Shown: in pieces, positions 63,036-64,000 of the stretch | How the letters are laid out: each line of letters begins with the position of its first letter | Numbering within the stretch: position 1 is the stretch's first letter | NCBI RefSeq assembly: GCF_029961185.1 | Contig: NZ_JASBQQ010000002.1 | Coordinates: 248,001 to 312,000 of the forward strand | Source of the DNA: Albidovulum aestuarii | GTDB taxonomy: Bacteria; Pseudomonadota; Alphaproteobacteria; Rhodobacterales; Rhodobacteraceae | Direction of reading: 5' to 3' | DNA: 64,000 nt | Position numbers and translations under genes: made by a program | Notes under the pieces: generated by a model | Seen by the model: only the letters and a program-made list of their open reading frames with translations | The model's database searches: none | Told to the model about the DNA's origin: nothing

Positions 63036-63092
63036 CACTTTCTGTCCCACAATACTCCGGGTGGGGTCCGGGGAGGGCAGCGCCCTCCCCGG
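63036..63092 (+). repeat. Interspersed repeat copy D (CACTTTCTGTCC core) with hairpin
   Basis: CACTTTCTGTCC, CAC, AATACTCC, then CCGGGGAGGGC/GCCCTCCCCGG perfect 11-bp stem around AGC (63068-63092). It lies between fabD and fabG, antisense to both. Confidence 0.85.
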
Positions 63093-63097
63093 CCGCC

Positions 63098-64000
63098 TTA
63101 CCCTTTTGCCGCAACCACATCCTCGGGTGTGCCGACCGCGCGCGTCTCCGCCTCCTTGGCGATACGCCGGATCATGCCGGAAAGCGCCTTGCCCGCGCCA
63201 ATCTCCCAGAACTCGGTCACACCTTTTGCCGCCATGAATCCCACACTCTCGCGCCAGCGGACCGAACCCGTGACCTGTTCCACCAGCAGGCTGCGGATCG
63301 TCGCGGGATCGGTCACATCATGGGCGGTGACATTGGCCACCAGCGGCACTTTCGGCTCATCGATATGCACATGGCTCAGCGCCTCAGCCATCGCAGCCGC
63401 AGCGGGACCCATCAATTCACAATGGAAGGGGGCAGAGACCGGCAACAGGATCGCGCGTTTCGCGCCCTTCGCCTTGGCGATCTCCACCGCCCGCTCTACC
63501 GCGTCCTTGTGGCCCGAAACCACGACCTGCGCCGGGTCGTTATCGTTCGCAGCCTGACAGACCTCGCCCATCGCGGCCTCCTCGGCCACTGCCTTAGCGG
63601 TTTCAAAATCAAGCCCCAGCAGGGCCGCCATCGCGCCAACGCCGACCGGTACCGCCTCCTGCATCGCCTTGCCCCGCAGCCGCAGAAGCCGAGCAGTATC
63701 GGACAGGCTGAGCGCGCCTGCCGCACAAAGCGCCGAATACTCACCCAGCGAATGCCCCGCGACGAATGCGGCGCTGTCCACGCCGATCCCCTCGGCCTCC
63801 AGCGCCCGCAGCGCGGCGATCGAGGTCGCCATCAGCGCGGGTTGGGCATTCTGCGTCAGCGTCAACTCTTCCTGACTGCCTTCCCAGATGAGCTTGGAGA
63901 GGGCCTCACCTAGCGCCTCATCGACCTCATCGAAGACCGCTTTCGACGCCGGATAGGCCTCGGCCAGCGCCCGGCCCATGCCGGTTACCTGCGCGCCCTG
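63098..64000 (-). CDS. fabD: Malonyl-CoA:ACP transacylase (5' end beyond window)
   Basis: At least 300 residues. The first bases inside the window encode QGAQVTGMGRALAEAYP, so the start lies a few codons beyond 64000. Active-site Ser is in VAGHSLGEYSALC and His in PVSAPFHCELM; Arg-containing LLRLRGKAMQEAVP also matches. It loads malonate onto ACP. fabD-fabG-acpP run in the same direction. Confidence 0.96.
   Translation of the reverse strand, partial: QGAQVTGMGRALAEAYPASKAVFDEVDEALGEALSKLIWEGSQEELTLTQNAQPALMATSIAALRALEAEGIGVDSAAFVAGHSLGEYSALCAAGALSLSDTARLLRLRGKAMQEAVPVGVGAMAALLGLDFETAKAVAEEAAMGEVCQAANDNDPAQVVVSGHKDAVERAVEIAKAKGAKRAILLPVSAPFHCELMGPAAAAMAEALSHVHIDEPKVPLVANVTAHDVTDPATIRSLLVEQVTGSVRWRESVGFMAAKGVTEFWEIGAGKALSGMIRRIAKEAETRAVGTPEDVVAAKG

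Noticed and set aside
1-64000. tRNA, rRNA, CRISPR arrays, insertion sequences
   Set aside because: Intergenic regions were read for cloverleaf ends, regular repeat-spacer patterns and transposase frames; none was seen.

Overview
The window looks like chromosome of a GC-rich alphaproteobacterium of the Rhodobacterales (Rhodobacteraceae/Paracoccaceae). Pointers are a relic of an RcGTA-type gene transfer agent locus next to cysE and mltG, a pyruvate dehydrogenase operon whose E1-beta carries its own lipoyl domain, tandem gap genes with a 47-aa membrane ORF between them, a VPLPA-CTERM protein, alphaproteobacterial LexA boxes (GAAC-N7-GAAC), and short intergenic repeats of a kind I associate with this family. 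I see no rRNA, tRNA, CRISPR array, insertion sequence or replication origin.

Layout. 1-2.9 kb: DUF808 fragment, then two tandem glyceraldehyde-3-phosphate dehydrogenases with LacI-type operator-like palindromes. 2.9-7 kb: exported VPLPA-CTERM protein, then a tightly overlapping valine catabolism operon (acyl-CoA dehydrogenase, 3-hydroxyisobutyryl-CoA hydrolase, 3-hydroxyisobutyrate dehydrogenase). 7-13 kb: RcnB-like protein, Crp/Fnr regulator with DUF2892 membrane protein, uvrA with a LexA box, LytTR membrane regulator, rhodanese. 13-25 kb: lpdA, DUF924, MFS transporter, queA, AsmA-like giant, one-Cys peroxiredoxin, DUF455, M23 peptidase overlapping a bactofilin. 24.5-31.7 kb: cell-wall and translation genes on the minus strand (DUF2189, prfB, PBP1a, amidase, aminotransferase). 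31.8-45 kb: mixed housekeeping and accessory genes (DsbA-type thioredoxin, CoA transferase, XRE regulator, cytochrome P460-like protein, ASKHA ferredoxin protein, Lrp/leucine dehydrogenase pair, HMA chaperone, LMW phosphatase/sirtuin pair, PLP enzyme, 2OG-Fe oxygenase, PEP mutase-family enzyme). 45-52.4 kb: SDR, class I aldolase, ftsB, pdhA-pdhB-pdhC, asparaginase. 52.4-57 kb: cysE and the gene transfer agent relic. 57-64 kb: mltG and the fatty acid synthesis genes fabF, acpP, fabG, fabD, with three unrelated genes inserted between acpP and fabF.

The most unusual object is one 810-codon open frame (54333-56765, minus) that joins the N-terminal ATPase half of the GTA large terminase (gp2) directly to the C-terminal half of the GTA host-interaction protein (gp15). 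All portal, capsid, protease and tail genes normally between them are absent, which points to an in-frame deletion. The small terminase (gp1) and the genes after gp15 remain intact.

Regulatory reading adds a network. An 18-bp palindrome sits about 31-36 bp upstream of both lpdA and pdhA, which are 33 kb apart but make subunits of one complex. CceR-like palindromes precede both gap genes and weakly the aldolase. LexA-box matches precede uvrA and, unexpectedly, a PEP mutase-family gene. Functional names rest on motif and family recognition from memory, not on searches.
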